This document shows positions 23,690-36,022 of a stretch of 64,000 nucleotides of DNA, in pieces. A program made the translations under genes and the position numbers. The notes under the pieces are model-generated. The model did no database searches. It had not been told where the DNA came from and was given only the letters and a program-made list of their open reading frames with translations. Each line of letters starts with the position of its first letter. Positions within the stretch are counted from its first letter, which is position 1. The stretch covers positions 744,001-808,000 of the forward strand of contig JAESUZ010003395.1 in the NCBI GenBank assembly GCA_017311185.1. Direction: 5' to 3'. Origin of the DNA: Proteles cristata cristata. Its lineage: Eukaryota > Chordata > Mammalia > Carnivora > Hyaenidae.

Positions 23690-24255
23690 AGCTGACAGAG
23701 TACTATTTTGAAACTTAAATTTCACTAAGTCACCCTTATTTATAAGCTTACAATGGCTTCCTACTACTGTAAGAACAAAGACCAATACCGTTAACAAAAC
23801 CTAAGGTTTTCATGGTCCACCTCTGCCTACTGACCTGGCCTTATCTCTGACCTGTCTCTCTCTCCCTCTAGTTCAGTGTGTTCAACCTCACTGGCTCCTT
23901 CTGGTTTACCAGATATTTTCTCCTTTCCACACAATATTATCCCTGTAAGTATCTTCTAATTGCCACCCTATCCCTCAAATACCCACCCCCCAATTAATGC
24001 CCATTTATCATTTAGCTTATAGCTCAAACATCATTTCTTAGAAAACTCTTTCTTGATACTCCCATGCTGGTACCCCAATATTTGGTCTCACACATCTGTG
24101 AGAGCACTTATTATATGTTGAATTTAATCATCTCTCCCATTAGTCTGTAAGCACTGGGAAATTAGGAATGTGTCTATTCTGTTCGCCAGGACCAAGCCAG
24201 CACCTAGCACAGTGTCTAGTAAATAGAGGGCCTGTACAAAATGATTACTAAATGA
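23690..24255 (+). mobile_element. L2 LINE 3' fragment
   Basis: L2 3'-end order: acaatggcttcctactactg, atggtccacctctgcctact, gacctggccttatctctgac, cattagtctgtaagcactgg, accaagccagcacctagcac, agtgtctagtaaatagaggg. It ends without a poly-A tail, as L2 does. It is ancient and diverged. Confidence 0.82.
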
Positions 24256-26860
24256 AAGAGCAATTGGGATGTAATGAGAAACTATGGTTATTATTAGCTT
24301 TCATAGATCAAGCATGATTTTGCCCCTATATCTGCAATGAGACACTTAAAGGCAGAAGAGAATATTAAGAAGGGAAAAAGTAAAAATGTTATTTGGATAC
24401 AAGGGCAGATATCCTTTTGGTGAGTTTCTTACCTTTGGGAAGATTTTGTTAGATGTTATAAATAAGGGTTATAAACAAGGGAAATTTTTCTAGGGAGATG
24501 AATTTGAATTAATATAGAAATAAACTTAAGATGAAGAGTGTCGGGTTTTCACCATTAATAATAAATATATCATTCAACATATAACAATAGATTTTAAAAA
24601 GAAATGAACATCCTGCAGCATTAATGGCATTATTTGTTAAGAACAGTATTCATTTATTTTGCGCTAAACCTCCTTCCAGGATGCCCTAATGGACCATGAA
24701 GCAGTAAACATTTAGACTTGAATAAGCGCTCTCCCCTCTATCTGACTCTTTAATTCCTTTATCCTTTTCTGTGCTTGAGCCTGACACTTTATTCACTTTC
24801 TCATTTGAACACCTACATCCATCAAGTTTGGGGAACCCATTCTTTCTCTTCCTTGAGGACTTTATATGAAGAATCACACTTAGTTCTACTTACAGGCACG
24901 CTCAGAGGGTAAAAACATGGACTCTTTATGCTCTGGTTGGAGAAGAAAGCAGGCACTTGATGGATATCAGAAGCAATTTTCCAATGAGAATAATATTCTT
25001 GCTACTTTAGAAATGAAGCTTTCAGAGGCTGATTCTCTAGGTTTCACCAACTTGCTACTCCTTTATAAAAACAGAGTTTTAAGATCTTTGCTATTGTGTT
25101 ATGTATTATGAACACTGATATTTCAAACATTAAAATGCCGCTTGCAATCTTGTTTGTACTTTGCTATCTTCAGCATGTAGCTCTATGGCCTCTTATGATT
25201 TAGAAAAATCAGATCATTGTGTACTTTATTCTGGTAAATAGATTGAAAGCCTTCAAGTTGAAACCTTTGGAAGTTATTCTCCTTCCTAATAGGAGACTTA
25301 ATAGAAGGAGGTGAGAAGTATGGGAAACCTGTCAGTTCTATTGATGGTCTTTAATTCATACCCGTAGGTTCCAGGTTACGTTTTGATGATAGCCCCTTAT
25401 AACTGGAGTAAAACTAAAATCATATTCTATTCACAAGGCCTATATAGACATTGAGAAAGAGTTTACTAAACTCTTGCTATCTCTTTCAAAGAACCATTGT
25501 GAAGAAAAATTGTCTTTAGAGTTTTCACTGGTACTTTGAAAGTTCTTTATATCTGGTAAAAGATATTTTGAAGAATAAGCAAGTAATATGTAGGAGGACA
25601 TATGAACAAAAAAGTAATCACCATATTTCGGCACTCTACCACTGACATTCATTAACTTTAGATTGCTTTTCCAGTGAAAGATAGGCATGACCCACCCAAC
25701 GCTTTCTCAGGGTACGAACTGTAACATGTGAACACCACCTAGAGAACATAAGGCTGTGATGAGGGATCATGCAACAAAATAGAGGACTCTAGAGGCATTA
25801 AACCTATGGTTTTGATCTCATCTTCATATTTATTCTTGAACCAAACTGTTGACCACCCATGGAATGGACAATCTGCTTGCTTGCCTCTTACTATTGAAAG
25901 AGTGAATTTAGCCCTGAATCATGCAGGGTCGCTTTTTTCCAGCTACCAAATTATGTATGCTAAGGCTCTTCAGTACTGGAAACTGCCTGCTATCAGCTCC
26001 TTTCCAGCAACCAAATGGAGTGGTCTCAACACCACTTGACATTAATAAAGGAGAGAGGGAAGCATTGAAGCAGTAGAATGTCATCAATGCCAAATTTTCA
26101 CTGCATTTTACAAACAGAACAACAAAAGATTGAGCTCTTGTATCTCCTATGCCATGTGATTATGCCTACAGATGGAGAAGTTGAGGCAACATGAGTCTGC
26201 TCTCATTAACATTGCCCGCATCATGGCGACAAACATCAGGAAGTTCTCAGGCACACAGATACTGACAGATATATCCACGTTTCTGCCTTACACTTCCATG
26301 TAAGCTGGCTTCCAGCTGTACATCCCTCAGGTCCATATTAGGCCCTTACTTTTCTTTGTGCAATTATCACTTCAGTGAAAATTACTAAAACCAGATCTTA
26401 CTAAGAGGTGCTAATGTTAAAACCCAACTGATAGATCTTTTTTTCTTTTAATTTCTGGTCTTACGGTCTTTACTAACTCTAGTTTATGTCCAGTGACGGA
26501 CTTCACTTGAGATCACTTATTTCTAAAATATGATGAAATCTTTTTGTTAACTTTAGTTTACTACAGCTCAGAGATAGGAATCAAATGCTTCTATTATCTT
26601 CTTCTAAGCTGGGACTAAAGGCTTCTGTGATGAATACTGATAGCATTTTTATACATTAAACTTCTGGTCCCAGCTAATTTTATATCTACCACACAGTCAT
26701 AAGTACATATATAATTTCACTTTATTTTGTTTTATTGAAAGAAGATTTGAAACCAGATTTTTAAATTTTGTCTCCATTATTGAAAATGCTAACTGATTGC
26801 CTTTCTCCTTATTTTGACACCCGTCTGGTCCTAGAGTGCATTAAATTCAATTTTGCCACT
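24256..26860. other. Unassigned non-coding interval
   Basis: About 2.6 kb with no confident repeat and no credible gene. A few bases near 26158-26195 (ctacagatggagaagttgag) resemble a MIR core but are too short to call. The open frames (82 codons or fewer) carry no recognised domain. Confidence 0.45.
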
Positions 26861-26970
26861 GGGGCACCTGGGTGGCTCAGTCAGTTAAACGTCTGACTTC
26901 AGCTCAGGTCATGATCTCACAATTCATGGGTTCAAACCCCGCATCGAGCTCCACTATCAATCCCTGCATG
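26861..26970 (+). mobile_element. Carnivore tRNA-Lys SINE, head only (3'-truncated)
   Basis: ggggcacctgggtggctcag, then cagctcaggtcatgatctca and catgggttcaaaccccgcat match the tRNA-like head. After about 26955 the similarity is lost and no CT-rich stretch or A tail follows. A later deletion of the tail is the simplest reading. Confidence 0.9.
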
Positions 26971-27779
26971 ATTAAGATAATATTTAAAGACAAAAATAAA
27001 GAAGAAATGTATTTAATGATGGACAGACCACATCCTGCTAGCTTATAAGTGAATATGACTGGTCACGATGGAAAATGGGCACAGGAGTATAAATTTCTTA
27101 GTAATACTAATACCTGTTACTGAGAAGGAAGTCTTAGGCTCAGGGCATATAGATGATAGATCAGTTCTGCCACCTTTGTATTCAAAGGACACCATACTTC
27201 ATTAGTTGACAATCTACACATTAGCTGTAGCTTCGGAATCAATCATGCTAATGTTGATATGTAGCTGGGTATGTACAGCAAATTTCTGCCTAGGAATCTC
27301 TTATTCTTACACACTATCTGCAAAGCCAAGTTGCAGAACTAGTTGCCATCCATCCATCCTATTTTATTTTCTTAAAGGAGCAATTCGTTATGATAAAATT
27401 TACTGTGCCATTTAGGGGGAAAGTTTCTGAAACACAGAAAGTAGAACAAACTTGGGTTGCCTACCTCTGAGTCCATATAATTAGTCCAGAAACTGGATCT
27501 TAAATGGCAGAAGACAATTTTCATCGTTTAAAAGAGAAGACTGTAAATACGGTTTATCATGTTCTTATAATTCTTTCAGAAACATGTGAGGAGATGTGGG
27601 GACCACTGTGAATCGAACAATAATCGTAAAATTAGGAACAAAAGAATCCGACAGAACAAAGCCTTTTTTTCCCCTTTTTTCTCCTTTCTTTTTTAGGATT
27701 CTAAATCACATACAAAACATTTGTTCTGCTCCAGCTCTTTGTGAACTAATTGGCTCTCCTGGAGGGATAGGTAATTGTA
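26971..27779. other. Unassigned non-coding interval
   Basis: No recognised repeat or credible gene. A T/C-rich run lies at 27663-27694. Confidence 0.45.
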
Positions 27780-28308
27780 CCTGACTACACAAGCTGTCCC
27801 GAAGCTCCCTTGGAAAGCTCCAGTAAGCTTCTAGTGTTAGCAGCCATCAAGGATTTCACAGGTCAGGCATCGGATCGATACAGCTAAAAGCAGCAGGGAC
27901 TGTAATGTCGACAGCAGGTTTCAGAAAGCGCTGCAAGTGCCAGTTTGTTCCTCTTCATGCAGAAGCTCAAGACAGCTTAATTAACCCTTGGAAAATACAA
28001 TTTATCCAGAGGCTCGGCAGGTCCCTACCAGGCCTTATTGGTGAACTGATAGGAGAGATACTGTAGCTGGCAGCGCTGAATTCCCATTTCCCCCTTTAAT
28101 GGTGTTTCAGTTAGGATGCAAAGAAAACATGATTTTTGGTGGATGTGTTCATCCTGTCCTGAAGAGCATGTGATAGGAGGCAGCTTTAGAGGGGAGTTCG
28201 TTAGAACTCACATGTGACTTCAGCAGGCGCAAGGCCGAGCCTGGGCATTGATCATCCGAGTCCTGGGGTGAGGAATTGGGGGGTGTGTGCGCGCGCGTGT
28301 GAATTGGA

Positions 28309-28350
<42 letters not shown>

Positions 28351-28800
28351 TGAGTTAGGACGGTGCGTATATGTGTGTATATGTGTGTGTGTGGCGGCAG
28401 TGGGCGGGGGGAGGAAAAAGCAAAAGCATTTTTCACTTTTTCACTGATGTAAATGCTTCTGTATCCTCGCTTAAAAATATCCATCCCCTTGTTAGTTGTC
28501 TATTTTTCATGTCTGTAATATCACACAACCAAGAAAAGCGCAGATCTGAATTTTTTTACATCCCCCAAATACTTCATTTGGGAAGACGAAACACCTGCTA
28601 GGGGTAACGATCAGGAAGAAGTTGCTTCGCCATGTTCTATTCAAACCCTCATCTTTACTGTTGCGCATCATGCTATGGGTCTTGTCTCCTCCTACTTCCA
28701 TCCCCCGCAAGCCGCTGAAGAGACGTAAATGAAGCTAGCTAGCCGGGTGCGGGAAATATTTAAAGTTAGTGGGGCTTGAGGAATTGTGGCCACATGAATG
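27780..28800. promoter_or_regulatory. Candidate regulatory element: CpG-bearing, repeat-free stretch
   Basis: This kilobase holds more CpG and GC than its neighbours, including ggcatcggatcgatac, gtaatgtcgacagc, gaaagcgctgc, gaggctcggcagg, ggcagcgctgaattc, gcgcaaggccgagcc and, at 28720-28752, agacgtaaatgaagc to agccgggtgcggg. A GC-box-like tgggcggggggagg is at 28399-28412. I see no interspersed repeat other than a TG microsatellite at 28282-28393. There is no TATA-plus-start arrangement and no long open frame, so promoter, enhancer and non-coding first exon are all possible. The call is inference from composition only. Confidence 0.3.
28282..28393. repeat. Compound (TG)n/(CG)n/(TA TG)n microsatellite
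   Basis: gtgtgtgcgcgcgcgtgtg at 28282-28300, then a pure (TG)n at 28312-28347, then tatatgtgtgtatatgtgtg up to 28393. It is almost entirely alternating purine-pyrimidine. Confidence 0.95.
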
Positions 28801-29288
28801 GTCCGGTGCGCTCTACTCAAATTGATTGTATCTACTTGTATTTGCATTCACATTCACATTCGCCAATTTTTAATTTGTATCATTTCAGTTAATTCATATA
28901 AAAGTGTTTTCCTAGGTTCATATCTGTGGTCATTAGTGAGAGTTCATGGCATTCTAGTTCCAGAACAGTGAACTCTCGCACGGATGCTGACTGGGTAGAT
29001 ACCATCTCCTTTCTGCTGGCTCATTTCCATTTCTGATCAGAAGCACCGTAGATTGAAGTGGAAGAAATAAAATTAAATACAGATTAAATGTGCATAGACC
29101 GATGGTATATTTTAGACAAGGCCACGATCTCTTTAAAATAACTTATGATAAATGTAGTACACACAGAATAAAAATAATCACATCAGCTGACATGTGAGGG
29201 TCGTGTCCTCCTCACTCAACACCAGCCTTTCACTGGAGAGGTGCAACAGATAACCATTTCTGTTACTGGCTCTACTTTTAGATATTGG
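28801..29288. other. Unassigned non-coding interval
   Basis: No recognised repeat or coding frame. A short imperfect repeat, cattcacattcacattcgcc, is at 28845-28864. Confidence 0.45.
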
Positions 29289-29808
29289 CATGTATTTGCT
29301 CAATAAGTGCATACTGAGCTGTTACTATGTGCCAGGTAGCTTTTTAGGCAACGAAGCCAGACAAAACAAAACAAAATCATGACAACAACAAAGACAAAGA
29401 CTATCTCAAAGAATTTACTTACTAACATAAGTAGACTAAAGACAACCAAACAAAAACATGTATGTAATATCTTGGGAAGAGACTATCAAGAAACACTGAG
29501 CAGGGTAAAAATATAGAGTTGAGTTTTTCTCATTATTCCTCCTAGCATAACCAGGGAAAGTTGCTCTAAAAAGGTGACATTTGAGTGAAACTGGAAAGAA
29601 AACGGTAGTTTTCCACGTAGAAACATGGAGAAAAAGCCACAGCAGCATGTGCAAAGGCCCTGAGGTAGGAACATGAATGTCCCAAACAACAAAATGAGCA
29701 AGGAGGGCTTTGTAGTTGCCTCAAATTTTGTGAGGAGGAATAAGACATGACATTAAGTCACAGCCATAGTCAGGGGCCAGATCATGTAAGGCCTTATAGG
29801 TCTTTCCG
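29289..29808 (-). mobile_element. L2 LINE 3' fragment
   Basis: This is the complement of L2: ctcaataagtgcatactgag, ttactatgtgccaggtagct, aaaggtgacatttgagtgaa, gcatgtgcaaaggccctgag, ggggccagatcatgtaaggc. It lies in the opposite orientation to the L2 at 23690-24255. Confidence 0.82.
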
Positions 29809-29892
29809 AAGGTCACATAGCCAGCAAGTATAGAATAAGGATTTGAATACGAGAATAACTGCTTGTTCCTAACCACCATATTGTACTGATCC
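29809..29892 (+). mobile_element. MIR 3' fragment
   Basis: aaggtcacatagccagcaag, aataaggatttgaatacgag and ttcctaaccaccatattgta match the MIR 3' half. It directly abuts the L2 fragment. Confidence 0.65.
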
Positions 29893-30685
29893 CCTCAAAG
29901 TGGAGTTTTTATTTTCACACATGATGTATGGCCTTCTTTGTTCTCTCCCTTCTGCATCATCCTCCATCCCACTTACTCTGATTAATCAAGAATTGAGTGC
30001 AATTCCAAAATACCAGACTTATAAACTGATCAGCAAGGATGGCCTTATCTCTGCCTGAAAACAAACATCAGTGTTCTTGAGTTGCATCTAAATAGGGGTG
30101 ACAGAGGCTTTAATCACAAGTTACATGCATGTCCTCCATGAGACCTGCAAAAGGCTGAGTACATACCCAGTCTTTGACTAGTGACACAGGAAGGACCACA
30201 GAGATTAACTAGTCAACTCTCTTCATTCTATAGATGCCCCCCACCCCTCGCAAAAAAAGGAAGGTCAGGAGTTGTTAACAGTTTCCTGTTCAAAATCAGA
30301 GAAGCCAATTACCAGGCAGATGATCACTGATGGAGGAACTACAGTCTTCTACCTCAGTGTGCAGCATGGCCCCCTTACACTACTTCTTCTCTTCTTGACC
30401 AGCTCAGTCCCATTGCTCTCCTCCAACCTCCATTTCTGGTATCATCTTAGGCACAATATGAGTTTTTACAATTTCTGAGGGGTGGATCCAAGAAAAAGGA
30501 GCAATGAAAGAAACCCCAACCCTCATCTTCATTCTACTGTCATTCTTGTCTTCTGCAACGCTTTCACTGGAGCACGTAGCGAACAAAAGGATACTCTGCA
30601 CGTATTGAATTCCACTTGACTCTTAAGCCCTTGTGCTGTGAGGTTCAACAAAATGGCTGGAGAGCAAATGGGAGGCACAGCACTA
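29893..30685. other. Unassigned non-coding interval
   Basis: No recognised repeat or credible gene. Confidence 0.45.
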
Positions 30686-30820
30686 ATCAGGTGACCTGTT
30701 TGCCAAATGATTTTGAGCAAGTCACTTACCCATGCTAAGCCCCAGATTCCTCATGCGCAAAATGAGAGTTTGAATAGATAATTTCAAAGTCTCTGTCAGC
30801 ATTAGAGGTTTTAGATTCAT
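30686..30820 (-). mobile_element. MIR fragment
   Basis: The complement of the MIR core: tttgagcaagtcacttaccc, ccccagattcctcatgcgca, aaatgagagtttgaatagat. Confidence 0.7.
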
Positions 30821-31665
30821 GTCATCAAAGGACCAGCACCTAGTTGTCACAACTTGTCCCCGAAAGCCACATACCATTCCTTTACTGTCGACATTTCTGT
30901 ACATTTCATACAGCCACCATTCAAATTGTGGCATGCAGTCCCAATTAGCACTTTATTAAAGCTCAGCTCATGTGTCTGTAGTCCATTTTTCAAGATGACT
31001 TAAAAGAAATCAGAATTTGTGTGCTATTCATTCCCTCTCAAAAGCGTATTTTCAAGATGTATTTAGGCAATAGTGCTTTCTCAAAGCATAATTGTATCCT
31101 AATGTGAAAACTGCAAATATATTTCTTTTTCCATGTTTGGCAAATCCTTAAATGACCTCACATTTTAGCATCATTATATAATACAGCAAAGAAGATGCAT
31201 CTTATTTGAACTTACACACATAAATAGGATTTTAAAAAATTCTTGACACATTACCGTATGCTGCATGCTTTTTATGGATTATGAAAGAACAGAAGACTAA
31301 TATACTAGCTAAAGTTTGAGAATTTCTCAACATTATCTGAATTTCTATGGTATCTATTCCATTTCATCACACATTCAAATGTCAGTCCCGTTAACAGCGT
31401 CCTCAAAGTATTTATATGTTGACTGCATTTGAACAAGATTTTTTTATATTTTCATTTTACAACCAATCAATGCTAATAGGTCTGAATCACAAAGATGAGA
31501 GAATGTCAGATTTATTGACAGATGTTGCATATTCACATTACAGTTATTGCAATGTTTTTACAATCAAACTGGAAATAACAGAATTAGCAAATACATCTGT
31601 TTGTTTAATGACATTCCCAATATAGCTTTTGTACTCTGAGAACTTTTTAAACTACCATGATACCA
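30821..31665. other. Unassigned AT-rich interval
   Basis: No recognised repeat or credible gene. Confidence 0.45.
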
Positions 31666-31744
31666 TTTAAAATAGCCACCCCTGTACTCTGGTTTCTCTT
31701 CAGATCGTATAAATCTTTCGCCTTTTTAAAATAGCCACCCCTGT
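31666..31744. repeat. 20-bp direct repeat pair
   Basis: tttaaaatagccacccctgt occurs exactly at 31666-31685 and 31725-31744, separated by 39 bp of unrelated sequence. The second copy abuts an L2 fragment. Confidence 0.95.
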
Positions 31745-31965
31745 CTTTCTTTAGGTTCTACCTGGCTTCATTTTTCTTCATAAGCTTATTACTGTCTGAA
31801 ATTAAGCTGTACATATATATTTATACTTGTTAACGATCACAGAATGGGAATTCCATGAATGTGGAAAGCTTCACTGTCTAGTCACTGTATCTCCAGCACC
31901 TACAAAAGTGCTGAGCCCATAGTAGGTGCGAAGTACATTTTGTTCAATAAATAAATGAACTTTGA
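31745..31965 (+). mobile_element. L2 LINE 3' fragment
   Basis: cttcatttttcttcataagc, ttattactgtctgaaattaa, ctgtatctccagcacctaca, catagtaggtgcgaagtaca and ttgttcaataaataaatgaa follow the L2 3'-terminal order. Confidence 0.8.
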
Positions 31966-33627
31966 ATCACTTATATGTGCTTATAAACATATAAACAAAA
32001 TACTCAGCTGATATATAATGCGTATCCCTGATTATTGGCATATAACATATTTTCAACATGAAGATATCTCTAAAGCTGAATATTATACCAATATGATAAA
32101 CACACAAAGATGAGATCGGATGTTTGCAGTCATCTTAAAGAGAGGCCTCCACAGCTAAGAGTGAAACCTGAAGATACTCATTTCCTCAACCTCATTTCCA
32201 AAAAATACTTTCATGAGGAAATAGCTAAATCTTTTAATAATAACACAGCCAAATAAAATGACATATGAAGAAAACCAGAGTGGAAGACACTAGAAGTATA
32301 GAAAAATGGATATTTCAAAGTTGGCAATGTGCCAGTCAACAATGAACCAGAGTAACTGGGGGCACTAAGAAGTAATATGAGCAAGATGTTTCTTCCAGGC
32401 TCCCTCACTACCACCCTCCTTTGCTCTGATTCTAACTTTACAGAGCAGTCCTTCGATTTAGAATTGGCTTCTTGATGAAGGGGCAGGGATCTTCCTTGCT
32501 TAGCTTATACTAGCATTACTCTCTCCAGAAGGGGTATCTCTGATAATAAATTAATGTCTCTGGTTTGGACATGACCTTTAATAGTATAATTCACTCAGAC
32601 TACCCCGCTCTCAGAATATAACAACGTCCATTTCGTGAGATTCTAAGGCTGAGATCCAGACTCTGGACTGAGGTGATCCAACACGGAGACCGTGTGAAAA
32701 CTGTGACCCGCTGCTGGACTTCATCTGGACACACCCCGACTAACAATAATGAATAGACTGATTAATTTCATGAATGTAAAGTACATTTCGATACATGCAC
32801 TGTAGTTACACAATACTTTATACCCCTATCAAGGCCTTTGATGTTTCACTCCTTTCTACCTACTTCCAAGTTATTTTGAGATAAGACAATGGACACTGAA
32901 CATACATTCAGCAGCTTCCAAAACTCCATTAGAAAGCAACCCCAGCCTCACAGAGGAGAACAAGGAGTAAACCTGCTACCACTCCATAGATGCCAAAAAT
33001 AGACAATAAAACTGATTGCATCACAGGAAGATCGTTTAGTACTCAGCAAACAAAAGGTGTGTCATGACAGTACCGTGGGTTCCCTTTGTCCATCAACTGC
33101 TGTGGGCCCCATGACGGACCAGATGGCTTGGGTTGCACCCTAGGAGTATAAGGCCAACAGCTCAAGACACTTTACTGCAAGCAGCAAATAAGCTAGTAGT
33201 GACCGTGGTCACCTTGGCCAACTTAGTTTCCCTGCATAACCCTCTCTATCACTGGTTCAGTATCATGACACAGAGATAAGGGGTAGTAAGTATATGGGTA
33301 ATACATTGTATGGAAAGCAGCTGCACCCTCTGATGACTGCCTTCTGTCATCACTTGGTTTGGTTCACTTGGCATAGTCCAGCTCTAAAATTAAAATGTTC
33401 TCATCTAAACAAGATCATAACCTATGGATTTTTCATGGTGACAGATTCCACAGAATTCCAGAAGTTGCTTTCTCCATTCAGGAGTCAAATAACTATAGAA
33501 AGGAAATGTACAAAAAAAATTGTCAGGGAAAAGAAAGCAAAGTAATCAAGGTTGGATAGTTCTTGAGACAAAATAAAAACAGACAAAATAATAACACAAG
33601 AACAACGGTTATCAATTCTGTGGAATT
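31966..33627. other. Unassigned non-coding interval
   Basis: About 1.7 kb with no recognised repeat or credible gene. A small CpG-bearing patch (ccaacacggagaccgtg to acacaccccgac) lies at 32679-32740 and is unexplained. Confidence 0.45.
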
Positions 33628-33750
33628 TTTTTTTATTGAAGTATAGTTGACACACAATGTTTCATTAGTTCAGGTGTGCAGCACAGCGATTTGATGAGTC
33701 TCTGCATTCTGTTCTGCCCACCACGTGTAGCAACCATCTGTCACATGTAA
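33628..33750 (-). mobile_element. L1M 3' fragment
   Basis: The complement of an L1M 3' end: tttttattgaagtatagttg, acacacaatgtttcattagt, tcaggtgtgcagcacagcga, tagcaaccatctgtcacatg. It is related to the UTR at 10990-11480. Confidence 0.75.
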
Positions 33751-34397
33751 TTTATGGAATTATCTTTAATTCTTTTAAGACAAAGTTACTAATTTATGAG
33801 GATTTCCTATTATAAACTTCATATTAAACAAACGGAAATATTTATTCTAGTTAGGAACAGGATTGAAGGAATGGGGTATAGGATATTCAGAATAAATGTT
33901 CCCTAACTCATTATTTATAACACCCACAAAATGGAAAACTAACTTGGATATCATAATTAAACATTTGAAAGTTTCTGAATATAACTGAGGAATACCAGGA
34001 TAGCAAATGTGAAAACATATTCCAATTTGGAATAACTGGGTTTTTACTTCTTTATTTATTAAGACATAAAAATGTAAACTGATCTTAAATATTTACCAAT
34101 TGAAAGTGCATATATTTGGGCATCATCTACAGATCCCCCTTATCAAGAGAACATTATTAATTTTAAACACAGGAAATGATTAAGTGAAAGTACCAGAAAA
34201 CCTATCTTCTGAATTTACTTTAAGATGTCAACATCAATATAGTTTTAATTAATTAGATAATTTATTTTACAAGGAAAATCACATCTTTTGGACATTAAAA
34301 AGTTACTGCTTTGGTGCACATAGCAGCATTCTGAGGTGGTAGCATTATCCTTCCCATAACTAATTATATTTCTCATCTCTTATGAGTATGATATATC
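33751..34397. other. Unassigned AT-rich interval
   Basis: No recognised repeat or credible gene. Confidence 0.45.
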
Positions 34398-34404
34398 AAG
34401 AATC

Positions 34405-34509
34405 CGAGGGGTGCCTGGCTGGTTCAGTTGGTGGAGCCTATGACTCTTGATCTCCGGGGGCATGAGTTTGAGCCCCATGTAGAGTGTAGAATTCGCTTTA
34501 AAAACAAAA
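34405..34509 (+). mobile_element. Carnivore tRNA-Lys SINE, short older form
   Basis: Head ggggtgcctggctggttcag; then gactcttgatctccgggggc and gagccccatgtagagtgtag directly followed by an A-rich tail. It lacks the CT-rich block of the other copies, fitting an older carnivore-wide subtype. A 7-bp TSD, aagaatc, is at 34398-34404 and 34510-34516. Confidence 0.87.
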
Positions 34510-34516
34510 AAGAATC

Positions 34517-35259
34517 AGTGGGGTTACCCAATTTAAGCAACCCTTCCACAGACTTGTGCCCAACTACAGTTTTTACACAGAGTAAGGAGGAGGAATCCCT
34601 CTTCCAAGCAGCAAATAGATCAATATAACTGCTAGGTATTCATTCTCTGGAAGGAAGTGTAGACGTCTAGGAAGTTGCAGGTAACTGAACATTGGTTCCA
34701 GAAAGAGGTTTCCATTTCTCTCAGGGAAAATATTCCACAGGACTGGAAAGACTTTAGTAATGGAGCACACTCAGGTGGTCTTTTATTTACCATAAAAGGC
34801 AATGGATTATGTCACTTTCCCAAGAAATTGGTTCCTCTTCAAAAATAATAAATTAAGTTGTGGGGACAGTAAAGAAGTCCTATATCACTTCAGGAAAACA
34901 GAAAAATCGAAATAGAAAGTTGAAGGCCAAGCTAAGATAAGGAATGAGATGCCCAGGAACCCTATCTCCCTCTCCCCTTCAGAAAAAAAGGCTGACTGAA
35001 TACAAATGTAGCCTCTCCACAATGACACTGTACTGATGGCTTCATGAATTCAAGTTTGTTCTGTTTTCTTTTGTTTTCCCCAGCTACTACCTTAGAGAGC
35101 CTCTTTACATTTCTTCAGCAATCAGACTTTAGTAACCAGGCTAAAGAATAAGAGGAAACTAAGGATTTGACCAGTAATGGATTAAAAGGGGATAAGGAAA
35201 AATTCCCCCCTTCTGAGTGCTCCCTTACGAAGAAGACATTTCTTCATTCAAGAGTGAGC
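34517..35259. other. Unassigned non-coding interval
   Basis: No recognised repeat or credible gene. Confidence 0.45.
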
Positions 35260-35965
35260 TCAAAACAAATACAGGGCTTAAAATGTAACATAAAAGAAGA
35301 GATGGTTTCTAGTATGTAAGAGAACATTATCTCTACACAGTAGAACCTACCATGATGGGATAAATTATAGATGAGAAGAGATTAAATAATAAATATTCAG
35401 AAGGAAAGAAATTACAGGAAGAAATTGACCCCAAATAAAACTGCAAGTCTCAAAGGCACTAAAAGAGCCCATGTAAAGCTGCAGAAAATTTGAATCATTG
35501 GTGTACAGACATGAAAAGTACTCCTAGTATGCTGAAGGAAAGGAGAATACAATGTCCATCATGTGAGAAAAATAATTAAGGGGAAGAACAAATATACAAA
35601 TTATAAATAGTAGGATGAGAGGAAATCCAAATTGAGTGAAGTGATTCAAGTACAGGAAAAGAAAGCATTTCTCATCTAAAACGTTTTGACTTTAGAAACT
35701 GAGAGGCTTACCATGACTCTGGAAAAATAAATGAGTCACTTACCTAGACATGTTCTGACAAAATGTTCGATTCTTAGGTATAAAGCTAGACTCATTAAAG
35801 AGGAAGACAGCCAAACTGGTCTCAGAAGAAAATAAAATTTGTGGTGCTATGAGAAGAAACAGTTATGATTCAAGAGTTTTATACCTAATCAAGCTGTTGT
35901 TATTATGGGAATGTCATTTTAAGATAAGCAGTGTTTCAGAAAATATACCCCACTTTGTACTTTGG
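35260..35965 (+). mobile_element. Possible HAL1/L1M remnant
   Basis: A-rich plus-strand sequence with blocks such as ttacctagacatgttctgac, aaaatgttcgattcttaggt and ttatacctaatcaagctgtt that resemble HAL1/L1M internal sequence. It is strongly decayed and the limits are approximate. Confidence 0.4.
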
Positions 35966-35967
35966 GT

Positions 35968-35968
<1 letters not shown>

Positions 35969-36008
<40 letters not shown>
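35969..36008. repeat. (CA)n microsatellite, 20 units
   Basis: Pure CA dinucleotides over 40 bp, immediately before the target site of the SINE at 36023. Confidence 0.97.
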
Positions 36009-36012
<4 letters not shown>

Positions 36013-36022
36013 ATTTGATCCA

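Noticed and set aside
28149..28484. 111-codon minus-strand frame with a His-Thr run, and plus-strand frames with Cys-Val runs
   Set aside because: Composition is produced by the TG microsatellite. The CpG-bearing context is interesting but the frames are not.
32679..32740. Small CpG-bearing patch as a structured RNA gene
   Set aside because: No convincing hairpin, box motifs or terminator could be read; left as unassigned sequence.
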